A stretch of 64,000 nucleotides of DNA from NCBI GenBank assembly GCA_033980235.1, contig CM067076.1:34072383-34136382 (forward strand). Direction: 5' to 3'. This DNA is from Diadema setosum (taxonomy: Eukaryota > Echinodermata > Echinoidea > Diadematoida > Diadematidae). Of this stretch, positions 34,199 through 45,799 are shown piece after piece. A program made the position numbers and the translations under genes. How positions within the stretch are numbered: position 1 is the first letter of the stretch; each line of letters opens with the position of its first letter. A model generated the notes under the pieces. It searched no databases and was not told the DNA's origin. It was given only the letters and a program-made list of their open reading frames with translations.

Positions 34199-35045
34199 AA
34201 AGGGATGGTGTAGTATTGGTGGAGATGAAGACTGGGCTTTTATTTTTTTTGTAAGATACCAAGAAACGACAATATGAAATAATACAGAGCATACCATTCT
34301 GAGAGGAATTCAAAGTTAAATGAAAATCGGTTTTGGTATGGTTGAGACATCCAAAAAAACAACAACAACATAACCAAAAAAACCAAAAACAAAGACAAAA
34401 ACAAACAAAAACAAAACAAAAATGAAACAAAGTAAAACTTAGTGATCCTAGAAAAAGGTGAGTACCACCTTTTCTGTTTTGGATCTCAGCCATTTCAAAA
34501 CCAATTTTCATTGAATAATCGTTGACTCCATCTTGGGATTACAGTTGAACCTCTCGTATCCGGACAAGTCGGGACCGGGGCTCATCCGGATAAGGGATTT
34601 GGCCGGATACGGGAGACTCAATGCTTTATACATGCACATATACATACACATGTACTGATGTAGCCCATTGTAGTACCACATGTAGTAATGTGTATACTGC
34701 AACCTTTTCATTGTTACATTTGGGGATGTTTGGGGATGTTAAAATGTCTGAAGGTAAGCAATTTGGAAGGAAATTTGATGTAATGTATGTTAATCATGTT
34801 GGAAGTATTATGTTATTCATGTTTGTTTGTGTAGGAGTTCTCAAGGAGTTGGGAATCCCCCTTTCCTCCAGTAATTATTAAAAAAAAAAAAAAAATCACG
34901 GCGAGATTGCGTCTGTATAATAGAGAGATCCAGATAAAGGGAGGCCAGATAAGAGAGGTTCAACTGTACATGCTCTTTCATATAATTATCTCACCAAATA
35001 TGTTAGAAACCTGAAGTTAGTTTCTCTACCAAAACAAAATCATTC
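34199..35045. mobile_element. AAAGGGATGG-ended MITE, interrupted
   Basis: The sequence matches 43836-44241 over most of its length ('gaataataca(g/a)ag', 'aaacaaagtaaaac', 'gtgatcct', 'catttc(a/g)aaa'). It is split by a TA-target MITE at 34542-34966. The right end is diverged and its exact limit is uncertain. Confidence 0.55.
34542..34966. mobile_element. TA-target MITE, 425 bp (pogo/Tigger-like ends)
   Basis: CAGTTGAACCTCTCGTATC at the left end faces CAGTTGAACCTCTCTTATC (reverse complement) at the right end. TA lies on both outer sides (34540-34541 and 34967-34968). It disrupts the older element at 34199-35045, so it inserted later. Confidence 0.85.
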
Positions 35046-35704
35046 CATTAATTGCTTTTTTTTTTTTTTTTCATACAGTCAGTTTTTCAAACCACAGTAC
35101 CCAGGGATGTTTCTGTGAATGGGTCTTATATGTGAATATCATTCAAAGAGTATTTTGTCAGTGGTTTTGAACATTTTTTTTTTTTTTTTTAAAGTCATGC
35201 AACCCACTGAAAGAGTACAGTACAATTTGGTGTTGGTTACGGTTTCTGTTTTCATTAGTGATAAATATATGTCCATCTTCTTTGTGTCAAAACCAGCAGA
35301 TTTCCTTGGTAGTCTGAGGTGCTTGAATAATATATTAATAAAAGATAATGCATCATTTAAAATAGCTGAAGTCAAAGTTTATTTTGAATATGTTTTTTTC
35401 AATCATACTTTGCACTTCAGTAAATCTGTTTTATTATATCCTTTTAATGTGTCTTCTTCAAAAGAATAATACAATGCAAGAGTTAGCATATTAATTAGAC
35501 TTATTGTCAAATAAGTTGAGAGGTATGGTAATTTATAATTCTACAGTCTATGTTGATATGTGATTTTAACCATTTATTCATAACCAACCATTAAACTCTT
35601 TATCACTACTGTCACTGTAACATTGTGATTACATACTCTGTTAATGCAAAACATAATTTTACTGAGCACAATCAACTTTCACCTTTTGCTAAATGTCTTT
35701 CCAG
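35046..35704. other. Region upstream of the small Ig receptor exon
   Basis: T-runs and AT-rich sequence. It ends in the acceptor 'accttttgctaaatgtctttccag' (AG at 35703-35704). No promoter element is assignable; the first, untranslated exon must lie further upstream if the splice site is real. Confidence 0.35.
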
Positions 35705-35713
35705 GCAAAACGT

Positions 35714-36607
35714 ATGCATATGCGGCTTTCTTGGATGATTATTCTCACCTTATTGATGAAAGATTCCAAGGCTACTGAAGTCCAACAGCATCTGCAAGAG
35801 GGATCACCAGGCGACATATACTTTGAAGTTCCGTGGATTTCCGGTGCAGAACCGTACTTCGCTCTCCATCTGCACTCAGATAGCAGTGAGCCATTTGCTA
35901 CACTGGATCAAATTAATTGCGATGTTTTGCCTGCACACCAATGTGAGAGGTTTTCAATACTCTACACTGCTGCAGGAAGCAGCACTTTCAGGGTATGGTT
36001 GAAGATATCACAGGTATCTCATAAAGATGCTGGTCTGTATATTCTGAAGGCTTACACACATGGTTCAGAGGGAAACTATTCAGTGGAACTGGAAGTTAAT
36101 GTCAGTGTCTACAAACCCCTGAGCGAGGCCCTGTGCATAAACGGGACTTCAAATGGTTATTTGTTTCTGTCATGCAGTGCTACTGGTGGCACAGAGAATA
36201 GCACGTTGATGTGTTTCCAGAATGGAAAGACAGCCCGCAACAGGCAGAGAATATGGCATGAAGGTGGTAATGTACTGGGAGATTTCTGGGTAGAGGCCAC
36301 CAGTGGTCCAGTTCAGTGTTGCTCTTTTGAACAAGATGGAAGAAAGAACCAGTCTAATTGCAGTTATTATCACTTTTTGGCGGAGCCACCAACAAACGGT
36401 TTTAGATTTTACCCACATGGTTGCATTATACTTTTGGTAATTTTTGTAATTTTGGTGATCAGTCTCTCCGTGGCTCTTTGCTACTACTGTTATGGTAACA
36501 AGAAACTGAGGATGAATTTAACAAAATTAGAGAAGAATGAAAAGAACGCATACGTCATGACCGAAGGTGGTTCACCTGCTAAGTCGACAGCGGTTGCGAA
36601 GGTATAA
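35714..36607 (+). CDS. Small type I transmembrane receptor, V-like domain plus six-cysteine domain
   Basis: I start at the ATG at 35714, nine bases after a splice acceptor; the earlier ATG at 35693 lies inside that acceptor. The product has 297 residues. Residues 1-20 look like a signal peptide. A V-like domain follows (about 22-133) with DAGLYIL at the F strand, where the cysteine normally two residues after Tyr is replaced by Leu. A second domain (about 135-225) has cysteines at 141, 154, 167, 202, 203 and 216, then one membrane helix (about 236-260). The visible tail is short, with Tyr280 (NAYVMT). Several N-glycosylation sequons are present. The frame can end at TAA (36605-36607) or splice out at a GT in the tail. 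A GT at 36495 would give phase 1 and fit the exon at 50525. The family is not recognised; a surface recognition role is inference. Confidence 0.8.
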   Translation: MHMRLSWMIILTLLMKDSKATEVQQHLQEGSPGDIYFEVPWISGAEPYFALHLHSDSSEPFATLDQINCDVLPAHQCERFSILYTAAGSSTFRVWLKISQVSHKDAGLYILKAYTHGSEGNYSVELEVNVSVYKPLSEALCINGTSNGYLFLSCSATGGTENSTLMCFQNGKTARNRQRIWHEGGNVLGDFWVEATSGPVQCCSFEQDGRKNQSNCSYYHFLAEPPTNGFRFYPHGCIILLVIFVILVISLSVALCYYCYGNKKLRMNLTKLEKNEKNAYVMTEGGSPAKSTAVAKV

Positions 36608-37805
36608 TGATATCCTCTCAATTGCTTCTACAGCTTTATGCCATGAGCATCAATCTCGCACCATGGGTACATAGCCTAGGATGCCAGTTAGCTCTGAATA
36701 TTGGTGAAGTCCTACTAGGTAGAAGGTCAAAAGTTCAATGAATATTACTGTATAACCACTCCCCTCATCCCCCCCCCCCCAAAAAAAAAAGGATTGTGGT
36801 ACAGTACTGTATGCTCTTAATTACCTTCTACAGCTTTGAGGTATGGCCGCCAAATTCACATAACTGGTACATGACAACAAATGATGCCAGTCAAGTAAGA
36901 ATATCGGTGAAGTCTGACAAAGTGAAAGTTGTAGGTTAAAAGGTCAACTGAATTACTGGTACGTTAAAATACACAATAGATCCTAACAAAGTGTGATATT
37001 CAGGCAAGACATTGCTTGGCGTGTGCTTTATCACAATCGTGGGGTGTAGTAGATTATTGGTGTCTCATTTTAAAGTTTGATCTCAACGTTATTGTGTCAA
37101 TTTTAAATTTTCATTTTCAGTAGAATGTGAAGAACCACAACCACATTGTCTTTATTTTACCAGATATATTTAACTATGCTTATAAATCTACCCACTATTC
37201 ATTAAATAAGCTTTTTGTTTCAAGAAAGAAAAATGTATTGCTTTGATTTCTTACTTATGCCCAGATCTTCGAGTCTGATAGTGCCCTTTTGGTTTAGCCG
37301 TCGATATGTATGATTTCATCCAAAATTACCCTGTGAGACAAAACTATTTCACCTTACGTGAACAAGAACATTGGTTTCAAATATAACTTGCACAGTCAAT
37401 GGACCTAAACTCTGGATGTAGCCACAAACGTGATTAAGGTTCAAGACTGAAAAAACAGATCTTCCCATCCAAATTTACCGGGGGATACATTAGGTAATGG
37501 GCTTGCATTAATGTAAGAGATTTGACATCTGCAATGCTCTGAAAGGTGACTTTTATTGATGTAACAGAGTGACCAGGATCAGACCATGTTACAAGTTCAT
37601 GATTCAGTTGCCAGCATCATGTTGTTTTGATAAATTTTGTTCAGAAAAGTGTTCCTTCAATTCTGTAGTACATGTACTCTGCACCATTTACAGTTGTAGT
37701 TTATTTGATAACTGTCTTTTTTTCTACAAGATTCAAGATTCACTGGTAAAAGTTTCGTAGAATTATGCCCCTCAGACTGTAGTTGAACAAGTTTGTCTAA
37801 AATGT
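36608..37805. other. Downstream DNA, possibly 3'UTR or intron
   Basis: No supported exon. The words 'cttaattaccttctacagcttt' and 'ctcaattgcttctacagcttta' recur about 205 bases apart (about 36617 and 36815), a weak local duplication. A C-run and A-run lie at 36771-36790. Confidence 0.35.
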
Positions 37806-37809
37806 TTAA

Positions 37810-38225
37810 AGGTGCATGGTCCCGGTGGTTTAGTCAAATGCGTACTTGGGCGCACGGCGCAAGTTTCCTATAGAGACCTACGCTACCGACTCCTCTTTGG
37901 CGCTTACGCTGTGACCCACTTCCCTGAGTCCAAAGGAGCCCGATCCACTAGTCAGTGGTCCAATCACAGTTCGGCTCATGATTCGGCTGAGGGGGATGAC
38001 AGCTCTAGCAAACTTCTTTTGTGATGCCACAAAAAGAAGCACATATGCGCACACCCTGGCATTACTACAGACTGCGCAGAGAAGATAACGAAGGCAGCGT
38101 TACTTAGCAACACCTACGCACTTTAATCATGATGACAGCTCAACTTCGGTTATCTTTGTATCAATGCTAACAGTGATTGGCAGTATCATCAACAGCGCCC
38201 TCTGCACTACCGGGACTATGCACCT
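37810..38225. mobile_element. MITE with TTAA target duplication, 416 bp
   Basis: AGGTGCATGGTCCCGGTGGT at the left and AGGTGCATAGTCCCGGTAGT (reverse complement) at the right are inverted repeats with two mismatches. They are flanked by TTAA at 37806-37809 and 38226-38229. TTAA suggests piggyBac-type mobilisation, although the inverted repeat does not start with CCC. No transposase is encoded. Confidence 0.8.
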
Positions 38226-38243
38226 TTAATATAATGTATAATA

Positions 38244-38923
38244 TGTGACCCACCACGGCCAATAAGTTGGAATTTTTTTTTTCTTTTTTAGATTCCAACA
38301 CACATTCAAAAGGCTGGGATTGTAAGCTTTAAAATGATATATACCACGCCTTGTATAGACAAAACAAACCCTTTAAAAAATACAATGAGGAAGTGGGGAT
38401 GTCAGACAGGGTAATTTCCAGAATAGTTGAGAAAACTGACTGTAAAGAACTGTAACCATTCAGAAGCGCAGAATTGTGTCCTGTCGTCTGGGGGACAAAA
38501 GATTGGATCAGATCTCCCTAGAAACCACTAGGAAGGACTAACGGGATAGAGATTAAACTTGGCACAGCTTTTAAAAGGACATACTCCTCAAATAATCTAA
38601 AATCTAAAGACCTTCAAATATATTGTATACTCTTTGAGTTATGCTTAGTTGATTCAAAGTTTCAATGTGATCAAATCAAGCCTTTTCGAATTTTTCACTT
38701 TAAAGTATGAGCTGAAATGTATCAATGACAAGATCTATTTTGAATATTAGTAGTAAACACTAGATCCTAAACTTTTATCAGGTGGTAGATCAATAAATGG
38801 ACTTTCAGAAAATACTTAAAAAACAACAAAATTGAATTTTCCACTGCAACCCGGCTATTTCAGCTGTTTACTTGAAAAGTCCCATTGCGACATATTTGTC
38901 AGTTTGTGGTGGGGTGGGTCACA
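38244..38923. mobile_element. TGTGACCCACC-ended MITE, 680 bp
   Basis: TGTGACCCACCACGGCC on the left faces TGTGACCCACCCCACCAC (reverse complement) on the right. The interior shares 'agctttaaaatgatatat' with the TGTGACC family at 56603-57296, so the two are related. It lies only 18 bases from the TTAA element on its left. Confidence 0.65.
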
Positions 38924-39000
38924 TATGTTTGAGCTCCCACCTTTTTTTTTTTTTTTTTTTTTCTCCTTATTTTGTGAAATAATTGAATTTCAATCTTGGG
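38924..39000 (+). repeat. Fragment of the 41-42 kb tandem unit
   Basis: The sequence 'catatgtttgagctcccac', a T-run, and 'tattttgtgaaataattgaa' match the end of each unit in the tandem array at 41149-42415. It is a solo fragment about 2.2 kb upstream of that array. Confidence 0.55.
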
Positions 39001-39399
39001 GTTTTTTATGTTCACTTATAAACGGTTTTTATTGGTATATTAGGAGTTATTAATTTGCTGCATATTAAGATTGTTGATATTGTATGCTTAAGTATGAAAT
39101 AAACTATACACTGTACATGTGACACAAACATACACTAGACACAAACCCAGTCATGTATTATATACCAAAACTATAAATTAACAAAATTGTATTACATGGC
39201 ATGCACACCACAGTACTCACATCAGCACAATATTACAGTAAAGAATGTCTGTTTATTAAAAACAAACGATAACTATTTTGAAATTTTCTTTTATTTTTGA
39301 GCTCACAAATTACTATGATATTTTGGATTTGATTATTGATTCTATTTTGTAGACATTGCCATCATACAGTTATGTATGACGGCAATTTTTTGCATTTTA

Positions 39400-39684
39400 T
39401 TTTCATTTTCGCATTATTTTTTTTTTTGCACTTTATTTTCGCACTTTATTTTTTCACACTCCATTTTTCGCACTTTAAGCAAAGTTATACATGTACTATA
39501 TTTCGATCACTTCTGGTTTTTTTTTCTACAATGTATAATTACTATGTGGTCCTCCTCAATTGTTTTATATTCTTTTCGATACATAATGTTCTGTTTACCT
39601 TATTCTCTGTTGTCAAAAGAAGTGTAACTTATATGTTTTGTCGAAAAATGAAATAAACTTTGAATTGAATTGAATTGAATTGAA
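39400..39684 (+). mobile_element. LINE-like 3' end with (TTGAA)n tail
   Basis: AT-rich sequence ends in GAAATAAACTTTGAATTGAA followed by further TTGAA units. AATAAA plus a pentanucleotide tail is typical of CR1/L2-type LINE 3' ends. No coding part is preserved. Confidence 0.5.
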
Positions 39685-39945
39685 TGTAAATCAAATTTAA
39701 GTTTTGAATTTTACACCGAGGCTCCATCCATGTGAAGCTGCTGCTTATGATCGTGGTCTTCTGCTTTTCTGTTATTATAATAGGTTAAAATGCTTAATTC
39801 TAAAATCGATTCGTTTAAATACGCTCTTTTATTCTTTTTCTTTTCTCTTTTATTGGAATGACATGACATACTCTGCATTAATAATCAATTATTATGTACA
39901 TAATTAACAACTGTTAATTGAATGATTCACTTCTGAATATTTTTA

Positions 39946-40942
39946 TGCCTCCGCCAACGAAGTGGCTGGAGGCATTATGTTTTCGGGTCGTCCGTCCGTC
40001 CGTACGTCCGTCCGTCCGTCCGTATGTCCGTACGTCCGTACGTCCCTCCCGTTTTGTTTTTGTTGATATCTCAAGAACTGTGAGGTGGTTTTGCATCAAA
40101 CTTGGTATGAGGGTATATCCTGGGGGGATAATACTTTGTTTGGATTTTAGGCTCACAGGGTCAAAGGTCAAAGGTCACAGATTATTTGGTGAAAAAAAGG
40201 TTGAAATTTAATGTTTTTCTCCATGTCTCGCAAATGGTTCAAGGTATCTTCATGGAACTTCGTATATATGCATGTACCGATGGGCAGTGATTATATAAGG
40301 AAGTTGGGGGTCATGGGTCAAATGTCAGGGGGTCAAAGGTCAAGGTCAACTCCTCAAATTATCACTGCTTTCCTTATATTTATGCAATGCCTGAAGGGTT
40401 TTTTGAACTTGACATTCTGTGGGAAGTTTCCTGCCAAAAGGTCAAAGGTCAAAAGGTCAAAGGTCAAGTGAAGTGCTAAATTGCACTTCTTCCTCCATAT
40501 CTCAAAAGTAACTCAAGGTATTATCATGAAACTTACATATTTATGCATGTTCTACCTAACAGTGATTCTCTTTGGAACTGTGAGGTCAAAGGTCAAAGGC
40601 CAGGTTTAGATAATACTATTTTACCATTTGATACTGAAATTATACTTTTTCTCAATACCTTGAAAATTACTCAATGCATAAACTTATAAAAGGGTCAAAA
40701 GTCAAGTAAAAATCATCAGTTCCCCCATATACCTGCACTCTGACGTTTTAATCATTCATCCAATTGAACCTAGTTCTAGGAAAGTGAACATTCAGCACAT
40801 TTGTGGCAAACCTGTCATTTTAATATTTTGCCAATTGTGTGAAACTTTCATCACACATTGTCAGGACATTATACTATAGACCTTTTAGGAGAACCATGCA
40901 TTATGGCGGAGGCATATCAGTCGCCGTAGGGACATTTCTAGG
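39946..40942 (+). mobile_element. AGGTCA-rich repeat family, copy 2
   Basis: It starts TGCCTCCGCCAACGAAGTGG and 'ggaggcattatgttttcggg', has a (TCCG)n-type array, and ends ATTATGGCGGAGGCATATC and 'gacatttctag'. It is colinear with 23904-25031. AGGTCA hexamers separated by one base occur near 40158, 40330, 40440 and 40583. The terminal GCCTCCGCCA and TGGCGGAGGC are inverted. Superfamily unknown. Confidence 0.75.
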
Positions 40943-41059
40943 TTGTGAATGATATTATGCTGCACGTCACATACATCAAATACTGTCATGGTCATAGTGT
41001 GTGTATATACATTGTATGTACTTTGAATTAATTTGTAACACAGTGTGCTGGCTTATGCT

Positions 41060-41160
41060 TCATGCTATGTTAATCTCTAAATATGTGTATTCTTTTGTTA
41101 TGTGTGATTTGGAAAAAGACAGAAATAAATCAAACCAAACCAAAACAAACTTCAACAAAC
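41060..41160 (+). repeat. LINE-like tail with CAAAC repeats
   Basis: 'acagaaataaatcaaaccaaaccaaaacaaac' looks like an AATAAA followed by a degenerate (CCAAA)n tail. It joins directly to the first unit of the tandem array. Confidence 0.35.
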
Positions 41161-42415
41161 AATGGTATGCCATAGAAAATATATAATTTGGAGCAAATTT
41201 TATGACATACATTAGCTATAACACATGTAAATATTAGAGCCAATATATTGACCTTTTAAAGATCCCTGGTTATTTGTCACTGGAAAATTAATTTGCTTTT
41301 AGTAGTGCTAGGCCAAAACAAAAAAGAAAGAGAAAAAACAAAACAAACAAAAATCATCCAAAAACAGTTGTCGGTATTCTGTCTGATGTAAAGTAATTAA
41401 TTTCACGTGTTTGAAATAGGGAGTTATGCATTAGTATTTTTAAAAGTATTTCTGAATGTTATGAGTAAACAATTATTGACAAACTTAATCCTGGTTCTTA
41501 GCTTTGTATATTTCAATTTATTTTGGTTGAAAGTTTGCCTGAAATGTTTAATATACTGTACATATGTTGGAGCTCCCAACTTTTTTTTCTATCTCACTGC
41601 TTATTCGTGAAATAATTGAAATTCAAACTTAACTTCAACAAACAATTGTATACATTAGCTATACCACATGTAAATACAAAAGCCAATTCATTGACCTATT
41701 TAAGATCTCTGGTTATTTGTTCTATGAAAATTAATGTGCTTTAAGTAGTGCTACGCAAAAGAAAAAAAGAAAAAACAAACAAACAAAAACCAAAAAACCA
41801 AAAATCATCCAAAAACAGTTGTTGGTATTCTGTCTGATTAAAGTACAAGTGTAGTTTATTTTACGTGTTTGTAATATTAAGTAGTAATGAATATCGACCA
41901 ATTTAATCCTGGTTCTTAGCTTTGTATATTTCAATTTATTTGGTTGGAAGTTTGCTTGAAATTGCTCATATACTGTATATGTGTTGGAGCTCCAAACTTT
42001 TTTTCTCTCTCTGTGCTTATTTTGTAAGGTAATTGAAATTCAAACTTAACTTCAACAAAAAGTGGTATGCCATAGAAAATATATGATTTAGAGCAAATTT
42101 TATGACATACTTGAGCCATACCACATGTAGCTATTATAGCCGATACATTGACCTATTTAAGATCCCTGGTTATTTGTTCTGTGAAAATTAATGTGCTTTA
42201 AGTAGTGCTACCCAACCCCCCCCCCCCCAAAAAAAAAAAAAAAAAAAAAAAAATCATCCAAAACAGTTTGGGGTATTCTGTCTGATGTAAAGTAGTTTAT
42301 TTTACGTGTTCGAAATAGTAGTTGTGAATTAGTATTTTTTAATCTATGTCTGAATGTGTAATGAGCAAAACATTTTCAACAAACTAATCCTGGTTTTAGC
42401 TTTGTATATTTCAAT
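41149..42415 (+). repeat. Three-unit tandem duplication, about 410-480 bp per unit
   Basis: Units begin CTTCAACAAA at about 41149, 41633 and 42049. They share in order 'acattagctata', 'gatc(c/t)ctggttatttgt', 'caaaaacagttg', 'tattctgtctgat', 'cctggttcttagctttgtatatttcaa' and 'gttggagctcc'. The second unit has a deletion near its start. The third ends near 42415. An A-rich tract inside each unit varies in length. There is no coding content. Confidence 0.8.
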
Positions 42416-43835
42416 TCATTTTGTTTCTTTTGAAAAGGAAAGTGTTTGATAATGATGGTAGTTGATGTGAAGAGTGGAAATGCATTCATGTAATACATGT
42501 ATTTATTTGCTGGAAGATTATAGAGGACTTCATCGATGACTGACGTAATTTGGTAAAGATACATTTCTGTAGTCTGTTAGAAATACTTGTACCTGTATAA
42601 ACAAATACAAGCTTGGGCTGAGGCTAGATGAAAAGGATGAAAAATAATTAAAGTTACCAAGGATCTGGCTTCTGAAATCCATTCCATGGAAAGTAGTTGT
42701 CGAAAACAATATTTCCCTTTTTGCAGAACTTCACAGAAAAAGTCAGTTGTTGGTTAGAGGTCAAGAAGAAAAATAAATAGCCATGTTCTTGTGAAACGTA
42801 CATAGGTAAGCTGTTCACCTCAGTGTAAATAGATGAATCAATGAAAAACGGTCCGGAGGCATATCCCAGTTAATTGTGGGGGCATTCATGATAGCTTTAT
42901 GATTGTACAATTCACTCTTTTGTGTGTTTATGTAGATTCTCGTACAGTGAAATAGTCTTAATGCAGTTAAAACTCCTGTACTGTGAAGTGTGTAAACAGT
43001 CAATAATCATATCCCATTCTGAAAGCACATGAAAACAAGGCCACAGCTTGGGTTCACTTTCAGTTCATACACCGCCTTTGTGTATAAATGTGTAAATCTG
43101 TTTAGTGTCAGTATAGGTTTTCCCAGCCGAGCTAGCCGATTTTATTGTTTTGTCATTCAATTTCATATCAGAAACATCCATTTTTGTGAAATTTGCTCAG
43201 ACATCCAGATACCATCAGTCAAGATAATTTTTCTTCATACAAATTGACTAATAATTGTCAACTCGACTTTGCATTATGCACTCTAATTCGTCGAGTTAGC
43301 ACTTTAATTAAGCGATTAGCTGGACATAACACTCATGCTTGTTTATTACGTATACATGTACGTGCATTACGAAATTGAATGATGAATTATAGAATTCACT
43401 TGCTCAAAAACAAAATTGAAAGTGCTTTAGAGCGCATATTGATCCCATCCCGCGAATTTGAATCCACAAATTTGGTTATCTATGCCCAAACATGAAATTG
43501 AATACATACATACTGTACTTCTGAATTTGAACTTGTGTCCACTAACTAATTTTGTTCCCTTAAAACGAATCTGAAAGCTCTCTAAATGTCAAATCGTTTG
43601 ACCAAAGTCGATGCACTGCTTCAAACATACGAATTTGCATGCACATAATATGAAAATGAATGACAATTTACGAAATTGGACGGGAAAACCTAAATGAAGT
43701 TTGACCACAATACGTAATGTATATGTGTTCATTAATGATAGTATGTCTATGTACAGTTGACAAAGTGCAACTTTTGTACATTGCTGTTATTTACTATGTG
43801 TAAAAACCCGTAAAGAAAAGTATGAAAATGAAGTA
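42416..43835. other. Unassigned DNA
   Basis: Short open frames on both strands lack recognisable features. The interval lies between the small Ig receptor exon and the 50.5 kb exons and is probably intronic in the preferred model. Confidence 0.35.
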
Positions 43836-44241
43836 AAGGGATGTATAGTTTTGGGTGAGAGGGTATTCAGCTTTCAAGTTTTTGCAAGATGATTACAAAA
43901 CCACTTATGAAATAATAAAGAGTATACAATTTAAAGAGGAATTGAAAGTTCATGCATATGTTGAAGAATGGTTTTAAATGGCTGATATATCAAAAAACAA
44001 AGTAAAACAAAGTGATCCTAATAAAGGATGGGTCCCACCTTTTTGAATGATTGCCTCCTTTTTTGAATATTTCTACCATTTCGAAATCAGTTTGTATCAA
44101 ATACTGAGTACACTGTGATTTCTCCTTAGCATTGCATGCTCTTTCATATTTCACACAGGCGTTTTTTGTTATCTCACAAAAAAGTTGGAAACTTGGAGCT
44201 GCCATCTCAATCAAAAGTACAATTGTATACCATCCCTTTCA
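43836..44241. mobile_element. AAAGGGATG-ended MITE, uninterrupted
   Basis: The left end AAAGGGATGTATAG and the right end ACCATCCCTTT are inverted. The interior matches 34199-35045 without that copy's inserted MITE, so it shows the pre-insertion arrangement. Confidence 0.6.
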
Positions 44242-44283
44242 ATTGAAGTAATTGTGCAGAGCAGAGGAATCTCTGCAGACATG

Positions 44284-44990
44284 GTTTAACTCTATTTTAA
44301 CTTCAAATTGACTCCCCTCCCCCCTTTGACATTTCGCGCGACGATTCAGCAACGCGCAAAGATTTTGCCGTGTCATTTCATGACTTTTTATTCATTGAAG
44401 TCTCCCGCAAATTTTGAGACCAAATTTGCGACATCCGGGTACACCGTTCTGAATTTACGTAATGTTGTGCATATAAAATGCATCTCAACCCGAAAACAGC
44501 TGAAATTCATGTCATCCTGTACAATCCAATGCATTACATATTGTGTTTCCTAGTTAAATTGACATAAATTAGATTATTTCAACTTTAAATCATTGAAATT
44601 AATCAATTCTAGTGTAGATAAGCTTGAAAAAGTGCCTGCAACCAATTTTTTGGGAAAAAACCCTAATAGAAATAAAAGGTCGAAAAACAATAAAATACAT
44701 AAGAAATTAACAAAACAATAAAAAAAAATCTTGAATTGAATTTGATTTTGATTGGGCTATATTTTTACAAGAAAATTGTTTAATATGTCGTGAGGAATTG
44801 TGACACGAAAAATAAGCAATCCAGTCTTTTTAATGAAGTTTCAGGTAAAAAAATGATTTCATGCATAAATTTGCATGAATAAGAATTATACTAAAAATAG
44901 AAAATCGATATTTTGTATTGTATGACCGAGTAGTCTTGTAGTTGACATCCGGCTCTATGTTCAGGCAAAATTTTGCGGCAGTCGCTTTCT
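44284..44990 (-). mobile_element. Decayed, inverted piggyBac-like MITE
   Basis: It begins TTAACTCTATTTTAACTTC. In inverted order it shares with 33265-34039 words such as 'gaagtctcccgcaa', 'gagaccaaatttgcgac', 'gggtacaccgttctgaa' and 'tgttcaggcaaaattttgcggc'. The far end is missing or too diverged to fix. Confidence 0.65.
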
Positions 44991-45117
44991 TTGTATTATG
45001 ACATACGTGTACTACGCTTATTTGTATTTTCTTCTGCGTCATCCGTTAGTGTTAATAAAGGGACTGAGTGCACCAACCCTCTCTTTCTATGCATTTTTAA
45101 AAATTTCTTTCATAGAC

Positions 45118-45125
45118 AGAGAGGA

Positions 45126-45159
<34 letters not shown>

Positions 45160-45160
45160 A
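45118..45160. repeat. (GA)n microsatellite followed by a G-run
   Basis: A pure GA dinucleotide array followed by about ten G residues. Open frames across it are artefacts of the repeat. Confidence 0.8.
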
Positions 45161-45799
45161 GGAGAGAAAAGAACATTTGTGCTACATTCTGATAATTTAT
45201 GTTATAAGAAGGATGTACGGTTTGCACAGAAATGTGAATTAGATAATGGAAACATGCATACATTTTCGGGGGTTAGCATGTGTACGAGTCATTGTCCCAT
45301 GACGCTGATGACTGTTGCACAGTATTCTAATCATTATTCGTAAATTGTGCGATGAGATATGCCTGCACCATTCAGACTAATCTGCAAACATTATGCATGT
45401 CCTTGTCTATACAGAAATTTTCGTGTTCCTTGTAGTGCAAAAAGCTAAAAAACGTATCGCACCTTCCCAGATATAACGTACCCATTGCCGCAGCTTTTAT
45501 CACATAGAAGTCCTTATCATGTAGACTAATAGTCATGTTCTTTGTCAAGGGGAGGCTGGGTCAATACAACGGATATCATGGTCTTAGCTCAGCTAAGTAA
45601 ATCGTTAGCACAAAGGACAGATCCATGCAGCCAACACACCAGCAGGCATGGCACGGGGATTTTTCTATACAAAATAATATGACGAAAGCAGTTTCGCAAT
45701 CATCTGATGCTTGGGGATTTTGGTGCCTGGATACCAAGGTGCCAGTTTCATGTTCATGTACATTATAAAAAAAAAAAAATGCCACAGATGAAAATGTAT

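Noticed and set aside
35693..35713. Upstream ATG at 35693 as the start of the small receptor
   Set aside because: It lies inside the polypyrimidine tract and acceptor 'atgtctttccag'; the ATG at 35714 follows the acceptor and begins a signal peptide.
39946..40211. Arg/Pro/Ser-rich open frames on both strands
   Set aside because: They are translations of the (TCCG)n array inside the AGGTCA repeat family.
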